Assembly (NCBI GenBank): GCA_040414675.1 | Contig: JBEDUN010000064.1 | Coordinates: forward strand, 1-51,151 | Reading direction: 5' to 3' | DNA from: JARBAU01 sp040414675 | GTDB taxonomy: Archaea > Thermoproteota > Nitrososphaeria > Nitrososphaerales > Nitrososphaeraceae | DNA length: 51,151 bases | Part shown: piece after piece, positions 8,967 through 17,640 of the stretch | Layout: each line of letters begins with the position of its first letter | Numbering within the stretch: the first letter of the stretch is position 1 | Position numbers and translations under genes: made by a program | The notes under the pieces: model-generated | Told to the model about the DNA's origin: nothing | The model's database searches: none | Seen by the model: the letters and a program-made list of their open reading frames with translations, nothing else

Positions 8967-9152
8967 TCAGATAAGTTCCCCTGTAACATGATCAGTAATT
9001 GCTATTCCTTTCTTCATGCTATAGTAATATTCATCATCATTGACAATAGTACCACAAAAACAAAGAGTGTGTCCCTGGATGGTTTTTTGCATTAACTTAA
9101 CTGTACAGAAAAGTGTCAAGTCTTCTAAATAAATGCGATCCATTATCTGCAC
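8967..9152 (-). pseudogene. N-terminal zinc-ribbon part of the TFB gene, cut off by in-frame TGA
   Basis: Open from ATG 9152. It contains a Cys pair (HTLCFCGTIVNDDEYYY) and the run MKKGIAITDHVTGELI, then TGA, then SKCG in the same frame. In other TFBs this reads GE-(I/L/V)-x-C-x-x-C-G, so TGA replaces a Cys codon (TGC or TGT). The first Cys pair is spaced CxC rather than CxxC, so the ribbon was already unusual. No selenocysteine system is known to me in this lineage, so nonsense mutation is the default reading. Confidence 0.65.
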
Positions 9153-9156
9153 TATT

Positions 9157-9167
9157 GTTAGGCACTA
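9157..9167 (-). promoter_or_regulatory. Shared 11-bp motif TAGTGCCTAAC, copy 1
   Basis: Reads GTTAGGCACTA on the plus strand, between the divergent TFB and FAD oxidoreductase genes. Identical copies lie at 14090-14100 and 21569-21579, both intergenic. Candidate operator or promoter element. Confidence 0.35.
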
Positions 9168-9168
9168 G

Positions 9169-10578
9169 TTGAGATTAGTGGAAGATGACATATATTCTAA
9201 TCTTATTTCAAAAGTATGTATGCCGATCAAATGTGCTTGCACAGTAGTAGGTGCTGGTATTGGTGGTCTGAGCATAGCAGCTCTATTAGTACATTCCGGT
9301 ATCCCAGTTACAGTATTTGAAAAATCTGATAAGGTCGGTGGTAGAACTTCTTCAATGGTGTTTAGAAACCATATACTTGATAATGGCTTTCACATTATGC
9401 CATTCTATAAGAAATCAGCAATCTATGGGATTTTTAAGAAATTGGAAATCGAAAGTAATTTGAAGTTGATTAAAGTTAAGAATATCGCATTCTATGACCG
9501 GTCAAAATTCTACAATTACCCGAAAGGTATAGGAGACATCCTGAATTTGAAACTTGTTTCATTTAGTAATAGAATAAAGTTGTTAAAAATACTTTTACCC
9601 CTAGCCTTTTCCTCAATAAAAAAGTCTGAACGCTGGGACTCTATACCGCTAACAAGAATCACAAAAGATCTGGATCAAGATACGAGATCGTTTTTTGACG
9701 CCGTATGTATGCTTGCCTTTGCAGATGTTCCTGATCACATTTCTCTTGGAGAATTTGCACGTACCATAATGAGAGCTAATCCATTGAGAGGAGGCACAAG
9801 CGAATTTGGCTATCCACAAAACGGAGGTTATGACACTATTGCAAAAATTCTTTCACATAACATCGAAAAAGTAGGTGGGATGAATTCAATAATTAAACTG
9901 AATTCCCGTGTCCAAAAAATAATAGTCAAAGATAGATCTGTTAAGGGTGTCGTGACTTCTGATGGAGCATTTGTTCCCAGCGATTGTGTGATAGTTTCCT
10001 ATCCGGCATATCTAGCTATAAATGACTTGTTTGAACAAGGTACTTTTGACCACGAGTTTATTACTAAAGTGAATAAGCTAAATGTGACAACTTCGGTAGT
10101 AGAAGTACACTTTGCTCTCTCCAAGAAAATTGACGAAAGACAAGTAGTATTTCCTGTTGGAAATGATTTTACTGCAAAAGGAATCTTCTTTATATCAAAT
10201 ATTACAAGATCTGTATCTCCTAAAGGTGAGCATCTTGTATTAGCAGGTACACCAACGTCATCCGAAGACGCCGGTAAGCCTGAAAGCATCAGAAGAATAT
10301 CTAATGCGATGAAATCAGATCTAGAGAAAATGTATCCACATTTTAAAGCTTCACTTATTTGGGAGCGCCCGATGGCCTGGCAGCTCGTGGAAAGTGTGGT
10401 TAAGAAGCCTGGTGTAGTTTGGAAACAGAAAATGCCGCATGAAGTCAATGAACAGGTAAAAGGCCTATTTTTTGTTGGAGACTCTACGGTAAGTTATGGA
10501 ATTGGAACTGACTCTGCTGCCCATAGCGCATTATTATGTCATCCAAAAATTCGCTCCTATTTGTCTTCCCTAAGATGA
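9169..10578 (+). CDS. FAD-dependent desaturase/amine-oxidase-like oxidoreductase (phytoene desaturase superfamily)
   Basis: 469 residues from TTG 9169. ATG 9220 (MPIKCACTVVGAGIGGLS) is an equally good start. The N-terminus is a Rossmann FAD site VVGAGIGGLSIAALLVHSGI with the second signature EKSDKVGGRTSS, and the C-terminus carries the flavin-closing motif GLFFVGDSTVSYGIGTDSAA. Length and motifs fit the CrtI/NAD(P)-binding_8 superfamily, whose members desaturate or isomerise carotenoids and other isoprenoids. No partner carotenoid gene (crtB, crtY) is present, so the substrate is unknown. It sits at the edge of a group including photolyase and a B12-binding protein, which suggests photo-oxidative stress. 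No membrane segment is obvious. Confidence 0.8.
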   Translation: MRLVEDDIYSNLISKVCMPIKCACTVVGAGIGGLSIAALLVHSGIPVTVFEKSDKVGGRTSSMVFRNHILDNGFHIMPFYKKSAIYGIFKKLEIESNLKLIKVKNIAFYDRSKFYNYPKGIGDILNLKLVSFSNRIKLLKILLPLAFSSIKKSERWDSIPLTRITKDLDQDTRSFFDAVCMLAFADVPDHISLGEFARTIMRANPLRGGTSEFGYPQNGGYDTIAKILSHNIEKVGGMNSIIKLNSRVQKIIVKDRSVKGVVTSDGAFVPSDCVIVSYPAYLAINDLFEQGTFDHEFITKVNKLNVTTSVVEVHFALSKKIDERQVVFPVGNDFTAKGIFFISNITRSVSPKGEHLVLAGTPTSSEDAGKPESIRRISNAMKSDLEKMYPHFKASLIWERPMAWQLVESVVKKPGVVWKQKMPHEVNEQVKGLFFVGDSTVSYGIGTDSAAHSALLCHPKIRSYLSSLR

Positions 10579-11089
10579 GTTTGTAGCATAATTTAATTCC
10601 AATTATGCTGATTGTTGAGAATTAATCATACATAGTACATTAAAGACCTACAAGTTGATAATATATGAAATCAAAGTAGCTTAGCAGAATACTAGGATTC
10701 AGAAGGATCAATTACTTTTATGACCCATTATATTTCTATGATTCACATCAATTTTCATTTCAATATCATTCATAGTCGTTATAATGTTCTAACAAATTAT
10801 CATCTACTATCTAAATTATCTCTTCAATAAGCATTTAAACGATAGCAATAATATCTTATGCTGTTGTATTAGCAGCACCTCGAATGTTAGAGTTCTAGTA
10901 ATACTATCTAAGTATATTCTTACGCTACATCTAGCTCAACCATAGATTATCTATATATCTTCTATAATCTTCGTCTCCTTACATTGCTACTCTCATAAAT
11001 TGAACAGCTCATACTGGTATCAAACTAATTTTTCATTGCCTCCTTATATGATAAATCCTAGCTCCATACTTGATCACATGTAGACCTTC
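10579..11089. other. Intergenic, no gene seen
   Basis: About 510 bp of AT-rich spacer between convergent genes. All frames are broken by stops, and no convincing hairpin or repeat was found. Confidence 0.5.
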
Positions 11090-11665
11090 TTACTTTAGAC
11101 TATGAAAAGCTTGTACTTCTGACATTCTACCAGCCAGAAATCCCAATAAAGCTCCATAGATAAAATGGAAAGCCAAAGAGCCAGTTAGAATCAAAGGATA
11201 CAGACCGTGAAAGTAATTAGAAATATCATATATATACTGATTTGGAGCTGACGTAGCAAAATAATCTAGCTTTGGTTGTATTCCAAATGTAGCAAGAGGT
11301 ACGAATAATATGCCCCACAAAGCAAATCCAACACCTAATCCAATCATCATTGCACGTCGATACGGAATAGGTGCAATTTTACTCCAGAATATTGAAGCTT
11401 GTCCATATATGTTACCCGCTACAGTACCTGTTAACAAGTGAAGACCAAAGCCCACGTACTGCGCAAGTGCTGGATCATTAATACCCAAAGAAATACCGAT
11501 TACTGCAAAGAACGTTCCAACAGGAGTGCCAGATATGTAGTCAACAAGCACAAGCAATCCTGAAATTGCCCATACGGAAATGAATCCTGCAATAGTACAA
11601 TACAGGATGTACATTTTCTGATCGACTTTCCAAACTGATTCTCTTTTGACCTCCATAGCTTTCAA
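11090..11665 (-). CDS. Four-to-five-helix membrane protein, archaeal, function unknown
   Basis: 191 residues with hydrophobic segments at ~20-42, ~60-80, ~100-125 and ~150-180. It contains Gly-rich helix-packing stretches (MIGLGVGFALWGILFVPLAT) and conserved-looking loops (GINDPALAQYVGFGLHLLTG, FHGLYPLILTGSLAFHFIYG). Two His residues lie inside membrane segments (GLHLL, LAFHFIYG). No family is recognised. The first ATG (MKAMEVKRES) or the fourth codon ATG may be the start. It lies downstream of the photolyase on the same strand, with a 208-bp gap. Confidence 0.7.
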   Translation of the reverse strand: MKAMEVKRESVWKVDQKMYILYCTIAGFISVWAISGLLVLVDYISGTPVGTFFAVIGISLGINDPALAQYVGFGLHLLTGTVAGNIYGQASIFWSKIAPIPYRRAMMIGLGVGFALWGILFVPLATFGIQPKLDYFATSAPNQYIYDISNYFHGLYPLILTGSLAFHFIYGALLGFLAGRMSEVQAFHSLK

Positions 11666-11873
11666 GGAGCTGATTAGGTATTTAAATAATGCTCAACTGT
11701 AATAACTAGTGACTAACTTTTTAATATGGCAATTAGATGCATAGTATTAATTTTGATAGCCAGAAAATTATTGAATTCCCCGATATTGCGATAATACTAC
11801 TGAAGTAATTTCATTAGTACATTAGTCTCCATGAGTTATTCGCATTAATACGATAGAGATAACAAGAAGTTAA

Positions 11874-13310
11874 CTAATTGTTCTTGTTATTTCTTATTAG
11901 ATTATAGAAATGAATTGAATTTTTGCTCTCAGATTTGTGATCTACCATAGGAGAAGGATAATTCTTACTCTGTTCTAACTGTCTATCATTTTGATATAAT
12001 TCGTGTATAAGTTGCGGAGAGAGGTTCCTTAACTCGGGCACAAATTCCTTTATATATTTACAATAAGGGTCAAACTTTTTTTGTTGCAACCATGGATTAA
12101 AAATCCTGAAATATGGCTGTGGGTCACATCCAGTGGATGCTGACCATTGCCAGTTTCCGTTATTCACACATGGATCATAATCAACAAGTTTTTCAGCAAA
12201 GTATCTTTCTCCAAGTCTCCAATCAAGATGTAAGTCCTTTGTTAAAAAAGATGCCACGATTAACCTTACTCTGTTATGCATAAATCCTGTAATATTTAGT
12301 TGTCTCATTCCTGCATCCACTATAGGAAATCCTGTTTTACCGTTAGCCCAACGTTTGAATTTCTCTGAATCTTTACTCCATCTTACCCCCAAATATTTAA
12401 GCTGATACGGTTGCTTGAATACATGGGGATAATGATATGCTATGTATGTAAAGAAGTCTCGCCAGAAAAGCTGCCTCAATAGAGGTGATTTGATCCCTAA
12501 ATTCTCTTTTATGGAATGATAGATCTCTCGTATTGAACACGTACCAAATTTATTATGAGCAGACAATCCTGTTGTCATCTCTTCTGCTGGATAATCCTTC
12601 TCTTGATCATAGTTTTGATATTTCTTTATACTACTAAGAATTTTCAAACATCGACTCCTCCCACCCGAAGAATAAATCCGTGTATTATAAACACCGATAA
12701 GCTGACGATATAACTCTTCTTTTCTATAATCTTCTAATTCTCCCAATATGGCATGACTAGATCTGGCTGAAAAATTTTTGTACTTGTTTTTTTGTGGTTT
12801 AGGAACAGAAATTTCTACTGCTCTATTAAAAAAATGAGTGAATATAGTATATGGCCTTCCGTCATAAGGTCTAGTGATAAACTTGGGATCATTTATTAGC
12901 AATAAGTCAGTACTTCGAATTAGTCTCACATTCCTTTTTTTACATATAGTTTGAATATTCTCATCTCTTTTTCTACTGAATAGTGTATAGTCATCGTTAA
13001 AGTAGACTGAATCAATACTCTCATTGAATATCAATTCTTTAATTATATCATGCGCCTTGCCAAAAAACAAATGTAACCTAGTCCCTTTTATCTTCAGTTG
13101 TTGATCCAAATCATGTAGAGATTCTATCATAAATTGTATAGCATTATTATTTTTATGCTTGATAGGCGTATTCTTGAGTAGCTGCTTATCTAAAAAGAAA
13201 CAGGGGAGGACTTGCCTTGATTGACTTAATGCTGATAAAAGCCCAGTATTGTCCTCTAGACGTAAATCACGCCTAAATATGAAGAGAGACTTGTTATTCA
13301 TATTGTGCAA
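11874..13310 (-). CDS. phr: Deoxyribodipyrimidine photolyase (class I cryptochrome/photolyase family)
   Basis: 478 residues, normal for the family. The N-terminal antenna domain starts LFIFRRDLRLEDNTGLLSAL. The C-terminal FAD domain contains GFPIVDAGMRQLNITGFMHN, the NRVRLIVASF-LTKDLHLDWR block, and the flavin/DNA-contact signature DYDPCVNNGNWQWSASTGCD followed by PQPYFRIFNP. These are diagnostic of CPD photolyases of class I, which use blue light to split pyrimidine dimers. The tryptophans of the electron chain are present in the LDWR and NWQW segments. It starts 5 bp after the end of 13316-13756, so the two are probably one operon. Cryptochrome-only function cannot be excluded. Confidence 0.95.
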   Translation of the reverse strand: MHNMNNKSLFIFRRDLRLEDNTGLLSALSQSRQVLPCFFLDKQLLKNTPIKHKNNNAIQFMIESLHDLDQQLKIKGTRLHLFFGKAHDIIKELIFNESIDSVYFNDDYTLFSRKRDENIQTICKKRNVRLIRSTDLLLINDPKFITRPYDGRPYTIFTHFFNRAVEISVPKPQKNKYKNFSARSSHAILGELEDYRKEELYRQLIGVYNTRIYSSGGRSRCLKILSSIKKYQNYDQEKDYPAEEMTTGLSAHNKFGTCSIREIYHSIKENLGIKSPLLRQLFWRDFFTYIAYHYPHVFKQPYQLKYLGVRWSKDSEKFKRWANGKTGFPIVDAGMRQLNITGFMHNRVRLIVASFLTKDLHLDWRLGERYFAEKLVDYDPCVNNGNWQWSASTGCDPQPYFRIFNPWLQQKKFDPYCKYIKEFVPELRNLSPQLIHELYQNDRQLEQSKNYPSPMVDHKSESKNSIHFYNLIRNNKNN

Positions 13311-13315
13311 TCCTT

Positions 13316-13756
13316 CTAGAAACGTAGGTTAAGTAATTCACTATCAAACCTCTTGAGCTTTCTAATATTTTTTATCTGAATATCATTACTACGCGAGATT
13401 ATTTTTGATAGCTTAGGTTTAGCCTCCTTTCCAATCACTATTATTTCCTTATTCTTGTAAAGAATCGATAATGTTAAATTACTATTTTTAATGCATTTTG
13501 CAAACTCCTTTGCTTCAGATACTCTCTCTCTTAGAGTTATCTTGTTTGTATTGACATTGCTTCTATTATCGCTGTCAGTTACATAATTATTTGAAATAAC
13601 AATGTTAAAAATAATTTTATTATTCTTAATCTCAATTTCGAATAAAAATTGGTTTTCGATATCAATTTTTATCATGCCACCTCTGAAACAGTTAAGTAAT
13701 ACAATGGACCTATTCATCAAAAATAATTGTTGTTGAGTTCTTTCATTATTAATCAT
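13316..13756 (-). CDS. Hypothetical beta-rich protein in operon with photolyase
   Basis: 146 residues. The start may be the first ATG, or the internal ATG at MNRSIVLLNC or MIKIDIENQF. The centre alternates hydrophobic and charged residues (FLFEIEIKNNKIIFNIVISN), typical of beta strands. The C-terminus is basic and helical (KPKLSKIISRSNDIQIKNIR). The stop is 5 bp from the photolyase start, implying coupled expression. No family is recognised. Confidence 0.55.
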   Translation of the reverse strand: MINNERTQQQLFLMNRSIVLLNCFRGGMIKIDIENQFLFEIEIKNNKIIFNIVISNNYVTDSDNRSNVNTNKITLRERVSEAKEFAKCIKNSNLTLSILYKNKEIIVIGKEAKPKLSKIISRSNDIQIKNIRKLKRFDSELLNLRF

Positions 13757-13786
13757 GTCAGGTTCGAAAAAGCAGCTATTAACATC

Positions 13787-13800
13787 TAGATAGCTATCTA
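13787..13800. promoter_or_regulatory. 14-bp perfect palindrome TAGATAGCTATCTA
   Basis: A perfect palindrome overlapping the stop region of 13794-14039. It may act as a weak terminator stem or a binding site for a dimeric regulator. No T-tract defines it as a terminator. Confidence 0.3.
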
Positions 13801-14039
13801 TCTATTTTATTGGATATGTTAGATTGGGCCTTTATGATCAGATCGCCGTTAAGAACCCATTTTGCACTACCCAAGCTTTGTCCATCAGGTCCAGCTGCAC
13901 GTGGAATTTCTATTTCGAGGTTTCTAAATCCATAGGAGATGATCGCTTCTTTCCCGGTCAATCGGTCGAAAAGCTGACCTAATAGATCGGGCCATTGAGT
14001 TTCCATCTTTTGTTGTTCAGATGTTTTACGTTCACTCAT
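13794..14039 (-). CDS. Small conserved-type hypothetical protein
   Basis: 81 residues from ATG 14039. The product has an amphipathic helix (WPDLLGQLFDRLTGKEAIIS), then a beta segment (LEIEIPRAAGPDGQSLGSAK, WVLNGDLIIKAQ). The DGQSLGSAKWVLNG part looks like a compact beta-sandwich fragment. It lies upstream of, and on the same strand as, the photolyase pair, with a 37-bp gap, so it is a likely first gene of that operon. The shared 11-bp motif lies 51 bp upstream of its start. Confidence 0.65.
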   Translation of the reverse strand: MSERKTSEQQKMETQWPDLLGQLFDRLTGKEAIISYGFRNLEIEIPRAAGPDGQSLGSAKWVLNGDLIIKAQSNISNKIDR

Positions 14040-14089
14040 ATGGAGACTTACTGACCATTGCTTATATTATTTACCCATCATACATCAAA

Positions 14090-14100
14090 TAGTGCCTAAC
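14090..14100 (+). promoter_or_regulatory. Shared 11-bp motif TAGTGCCTAAC, copy 2
   Basis: Located in the divergent spacer between 13794-14039 (minus) and 14266-15705 (plus). Identical to 9157-9167 (other strand) and 21569-21579. Confidence 0.35.
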
Positions 14101-14265
14101 GACCATTTTTGTTTAGAGTTGTGATGATCAGTTGGTTAGCAAGGTACAAACTACTGAAGTATTAATTTAATCTTGGTTTGTAAGTTGGCACTAGTCTAAA
14201 TCTTTGGACACCTTTATATTTTATTATATCTCTATCAATTAAATACGGAGATCAGAGAATAGTCG

Positions 14266-15705
14266 TTGGAGCAAAATGAATTAAGTTCTACTTCCAATTC
14301 ATATATTGTCAATTCAAACAGAAAACATCTAACGATCCTTGTGACTGGATCTAGTGGATTTATTGGGAGTCATTTGGTGGATAGGCTCTTGTCTTCTAAA
14401 GAGAAGCACAATTATAATTATGAAATTAGATGCATGACACGCAATACTAAGTCCATTAATGGCTTCTTTAACAAAGAAGCAGCAGATAAGGATCTCAAGA
14501 TTGTACGTGCTGACGCCTCCAAATATAAAGATCTAATCACTGCACTGACCAATGTCGATATTGCCTTTTATTTGATTCATTCCATGGAAGGATCGTCCAA
14601 AGATTGGAAAAAATTTGCAGAGCGTGATCGAATAGCTGCATCAAATTTTGCTAATGCAGCAACAGAATGTGGTGTAAAGAGAATAATATATTTGGGAGGG
14701 CTAGTACATGAAAATGAAGAACAACAGAACAAACTATCTGCACATATGCAAAGTAGATTAGAAGTGGGCCAGATTCTGTCAAAATCAAATGCAAAAGTTA
14801 CTATTTTTCGAGCAGCAATCATACTTGGACGAGGTGGAGGCTCATTCCAAATGCTTCAATATCTTGTCGAGAGACTTTCAGCAATGGTATGTCCTAAATG
14901 GGTTCTGACAAGATCTCAACCCATAGCAATAGATGACGTAATCACATACCTAGTCAAGTCAATTGATACGAATGCAACAGAAGGTAAATCATTTGATCTG
15001 GGCGGACCAGATATTATGTCGTACATTGATATGATGAGACAGTATGGAAAAATGATTAACAAACCCCTAAAGATCATAATTATTCCTTTCCTAACTCCAC
15101 GACTGTCTTCATATTGGATTGATCTTATCACTCCAGTTAAGGCATCTTTAGCAAGGCCCTTGATAGAGAGTCTCAAACACGAAGCAATAGTAAGAGATGA
15201 TTCAATAAGGCACATAATTCCGTTAAAGTTAAAAAAGTTTGAGGAAGCAATAAATGCTGCCAGAAATGAAGACAAGAAACAAAAGGATGATGTCATTAGG
15301 AGGGAGGAACACGTTACTCACTCTACAAGTAATAAGATTTTGATGATTTCATTAGTATTGATGGCATTGGTGGGGTCAACTTACTACGTACTCGATCCTA
15401 GATCAGAAATACTAAGCACGAATTGGCTTATTTTGAGCTTTTTATGGTATTTTGGAATTGCATTTTCATTATTCTTTGTCAGAAATGGCGCAAGGTTGGG
15501 TGCTATTACTGCAGGTGTTATAGGATGGGTTACTGTAGCATTCTGGTTGATTGATAATATATACACAATATCAGGAGAATCTCTTCTAGCAAGCTCACCA
15601 AATTTAGTAATGACAATGAGAAATTTCATCGGAGCAATTGTTGCAGGACTAGTTGTTGCATCCTCACACAATGTCTTTCATAAAATACGAATTTACGGAC
15701 TATGA
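14266..15705 (+). CDS. NAD(P)-binding SDR/epimerase fused to C-terminal membrane helices
   Basis: 479 residues from TTG 14266. Residues ~22-60 form a Rossmann nucleotide site (LTILVTGSSGFIGSHLVDRL), followed by VDIAFYLIHSMEGSSKDWKK and GVKRIIYLGGLVHENEEQQN, the extended-SDR/NmrA-like pattern. The classical YxxxK is not clear, so it may be an atypical SDR. From residue ~355 four hydrophobic helices follow (KILMISLVLMALVGSTYYVL, NWLILSFLWYFGIAFSLFFV, and two more). They anchor the enzyme in the membrane, perhaps acting on a lipid or quinone-like substrate. A charged linker (KKQKDDVIRREEH) separates the two halves. Confidence 0.8.
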   Translation: MEQNELSSTSNSYIVNSNRKHLTILVTGSSGFIGSHLVDRLLSSKEKHNYNYEIRCMTRNTKSINGFFNKEAADKDLKIVRADASKYKDLITALTNVDIAFYLIHSMEGSSKDWKKFAERDRIAASNFANAATECGVKRIIYLGGLVHENEEQQNKLSAHMQSRLEVGQILSKSNAKVTIFRAAIILGRGGGSFQMLQYLVERLSAMVCPKWVLTRSQPIAIDDVITYLVKSIDTNATEGKSFDLGGPDIMSYIDMMRQYGKMINKPLKIIIIPFLTPRLSSYWIDLITPVKASLARPLIESLKHEAIVRDDSIRHIIPLKLKKFEEAINAARNEDKKQKDDVIRREEHVTHSTSNKILMISLVLMALVGSTYYVLDPRSEILSTNWLILSFLWYFGIAFSLFFVRNGARLGAITAGVIGWVTVAFWLIDNIYTISGESLLASSPNLVMTMRNFIGAIVAGLVVASSHNVFHKIRIYGL

Positions 15706-15888
15706 CGAATTGTATCTCGATTGATTATCATATGTTATGCTATAATCCGGTAGATTAATTATCAAATATTCTAATTTGTTGTTTCCCTGAGTTAGTTTCA
15801 AACACATTTCTGGTCATTCATTCAGTTTAGCACTATGGCATGAAGTTACACATCATTTTAAATAGTCAAAAAGTGTCATATTTTTCAG

Positions 15889-16785
15889 TTGGTTTTCATA
15901 CGACGAAAGAATGTAAAAGGTATAGATTATGCGTACATGGTAAGGAGCATATGGGATCAAACAAATAGGACGTCAAAACAAGAGACAATAAAGTACCTAG
16001 GGAAAGCGTCGTCAATTACTGAAGAAATGATTCCAATGGAATATCGCAACGATCCCTCTATAATTTCATTTATAACGCGTTACAGCCGAATAGATAAGAA
16101 AAAAAATGATTCTTTGACTCAAAGATTAAGTCAAAATTTATTTGAAATGCTTTCTGCCGGTGACTTGCACAGTGTAATTAAAATTTTCGATAAATATGTA
16201 GATCTATTTGGAACAATGCAATTCTTTGACAATATGCTAAGACCAACAATGTACGAAATTGGAAAGTTATGGGCTGAAGAAAAACTTGATGTTGCTACAG
16301 AGCATATATGTGTTAACACGGCAAATTGGTTAATAAAAGTAATAAATGAAAGGCAATCTAAGCCTAAGCCTGCTACTAAAAGTAAAGGGAAGGTGTTTAT
16401 TTGCACACCAAATGGTGAGCTGCATAATTTGGCCTGCAATATTCTTGAATCTATTCTATTATCAAAAGGGTACAAGGTTTATAATGCTTCTCCATCAATG
16501 CCTGCAGATTCCATAATTCATTCATTAAATAATATTCAGCCAGATGTGATTTTAATATCTGTAACTTTGGATGATAATATTCAAACTACTAAGAACTTGA
16601 TAAGAAAAATCAGAACTAGATATTCTTCACTGCCAATATTTGTCGGTGGAATGGCATTCAATAATAATAATACTAATAAACTTTCAAGTTTTGATACATT
16701 TAATACTACGATTATTAGGAATGTTTCACTTGTAGATGCTATAAAATCGGTAAAATTAAAAGTAACTCCAACGTTACCTACTTAG
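15889..16785 (+). CDS. Cobalamin-binding sensor-like protein (CarH/LitR-type B12 module with novel N-terminus)
   Basis: 298 residues from a TTG. Residues ~85-165 are the four-helix cap of B12-binding modules, with the W-x9-E-H signature typical of B12 photoreceptors (LWAEEKLDVATEHICVN). Residues ~170-290 are the Rossmann cobalamin domain. It has the lower-ligand motif E-x-H in TPNGELHNLACNILES, with Ala in place of the usual Gly after it, then LISVTLDDNIQ and LPIFVGGMAF. Bacterial CarH/LitR proteins carry this pair of domains behind a MerR helix-turn-helix. Here the first ~65 residues (FIRRKNVKGIDYAYMVRSIW, QETIKYLGKASSITEEMIP) instead resemble the N-terminal beta domain of IS1634-type transposases. 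The position after the signature Trp is Ala, not the His that ligates cobalt after photolysis in Thermus CarH. Light sensing is inference, supported by the nearby photolyase. Confidence 0.8.
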   Translation: MVFIRRKNVKGIDYAYMVRSIWDQTNRTSKQETIKYLGKASSITEEMIPMEYRNDPSIISFITRYSRIDKKKNDSLTQRLSQNLFEMLSAGDLHSVIKIFDKYVDLFGTMQFFDNMLRPTMYEIGKLWAEEKLDVATEHICVNTANWLIKVINERQSKPKPATKSKGKVFICTPNGELHNLACNILESILLSKGYKVYNASPSMPADSIIHSLNNIQPDVILISVTLDDNIQTTKNLIRKIRTRYSSLPIFVGGMAFNNNNTNKLSSFDTFNTTIIRNVSLVDAIKSVKLKVTPTLPT

Positions 16786-16896
16786 TTTAATCTAAATCTG
16801 GTAAAGCCATTATTTCCGTTTGAACACATTATTCATTTATTAATTATAATAAGTTGGGTTTGAATTAACATCATTACTTCTCTGTGGTTAAAGATT

Positions 16897-16980
16897 GGTT
16901 GTTGGTAAGAAAACCGAGCAATGCCAAAGACTAGCTAAACTAGTATGCCAAGGTTTCCTGTATTATGACTACCAACAACC
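16897..16980. repeat. 84-bp nested inverted-repeat element (possible structured RNA)
   Basis: An 11-bp perfect outer stem, GGTTGTTGGTA (16897-16907) with TACCAACAACC (16970-16980), encloses AAACC/GGTTT and a central ACTAG-CTAAA-CTAGT hairpin (16930-16944). ATGCCAA occurs on both sides of the centre. The nested layout suggests a folded RNA or a small mobile hairpin element. A 67-codon ORF starting at 16965 overlaps the right arm and is not called. Confidence 0.5.
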
Positions 16981-17277
16981 CTTTGTTTTGGCTGCTTTTA
17001 CAGTACAGACAAATAAGATTTCTATTATTTAAAGGCTATATAAAATTAGTTTTGAGGTTGGCACTAGATACTTTTTTCAGGAAATTAATTAATTTCGGTC
17101 ATATTCCGATAACGGCTGCTGCTTCTTTTCGCGTTATACTAAATGCAATTGGCGGATACTATTTTTAGAAAGTTTACTAGATTCTTATCTCTAGTGGTAA
17201 CTCTATTATTTACTAATAAATATTAAAATAGTACTAGAATAAAGACTAATCGCAATCTTTGTCACGAGATATAAAAA

Positions 17278-17502
17278 TTGTCATCACAAGATCCGATTAA
17301 TCGAATAAAGCATTTAATCTATTGTTCAAGCGATCCAATTGTTCAGATTGGAGCGATCGATGCACTAGCGTCATACGGAGAACAAGCCATAGAAGCTATA
17401 ACAGAAATCATTAGCTCGTCTAATATAAGCGATCAAGTTAGAACATACGGTTCAAAGATGATCAAAGATATCAAGAAAAAGTCAGATGAGTTGAATCGCT
17501 AG
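17278..17502 (+). CDS. Small HEAT-repeat-like protein
   Basis: 74 residues from TTG 17278. The pattern DPIVQIGAIDALASYGEQAI, then EAITEIISSS, is a HEAT-like helix pair (D-P-x-V-x2-x-A-I-x-A-L-x-x-x-G). A charged helical C-terminus follows (RTYGSKMIKDIKKKSDEL). It is a single repeat unit and therefore a likely protein-binding adaptor. It sits between the B12-binding protein and the SRPBCC-SDR gene on the same strand. Confidence 0.6.
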   Translation: MSSQDPINRIKHLIYCSSDPIVQIGAIDALASYGEQAIEAITEIISSSNISDQVRTYGSKMIKDIKKKSDELNR

Positions 17503-17640
17503 TGATAGACTATACATCTATTATTTTACAAAGCATTCGTACTTTGATTGAAAGATTCGTAATACTAATCTGGAAAGCGTATCTCATCTAGTGTAATATT
17601 ATGGGAACACTTTGCAATTCTTTTATCCGAACTAGTCGGA

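Noticed and set aside
8967..8969. TGA in TFB as a selenocysteine codon
   Set aside because: No selenocysteine machinery is known to me in this lineage and no insertion hairpin was recognised. Kept only as an unlikely alternative.
16965..17168. 67-codon ORF on the plus strand
   Set aside because: It starts inside the right arm of the 84-bp inverted repeat and shows no coding pattern, so it is treated as chance.
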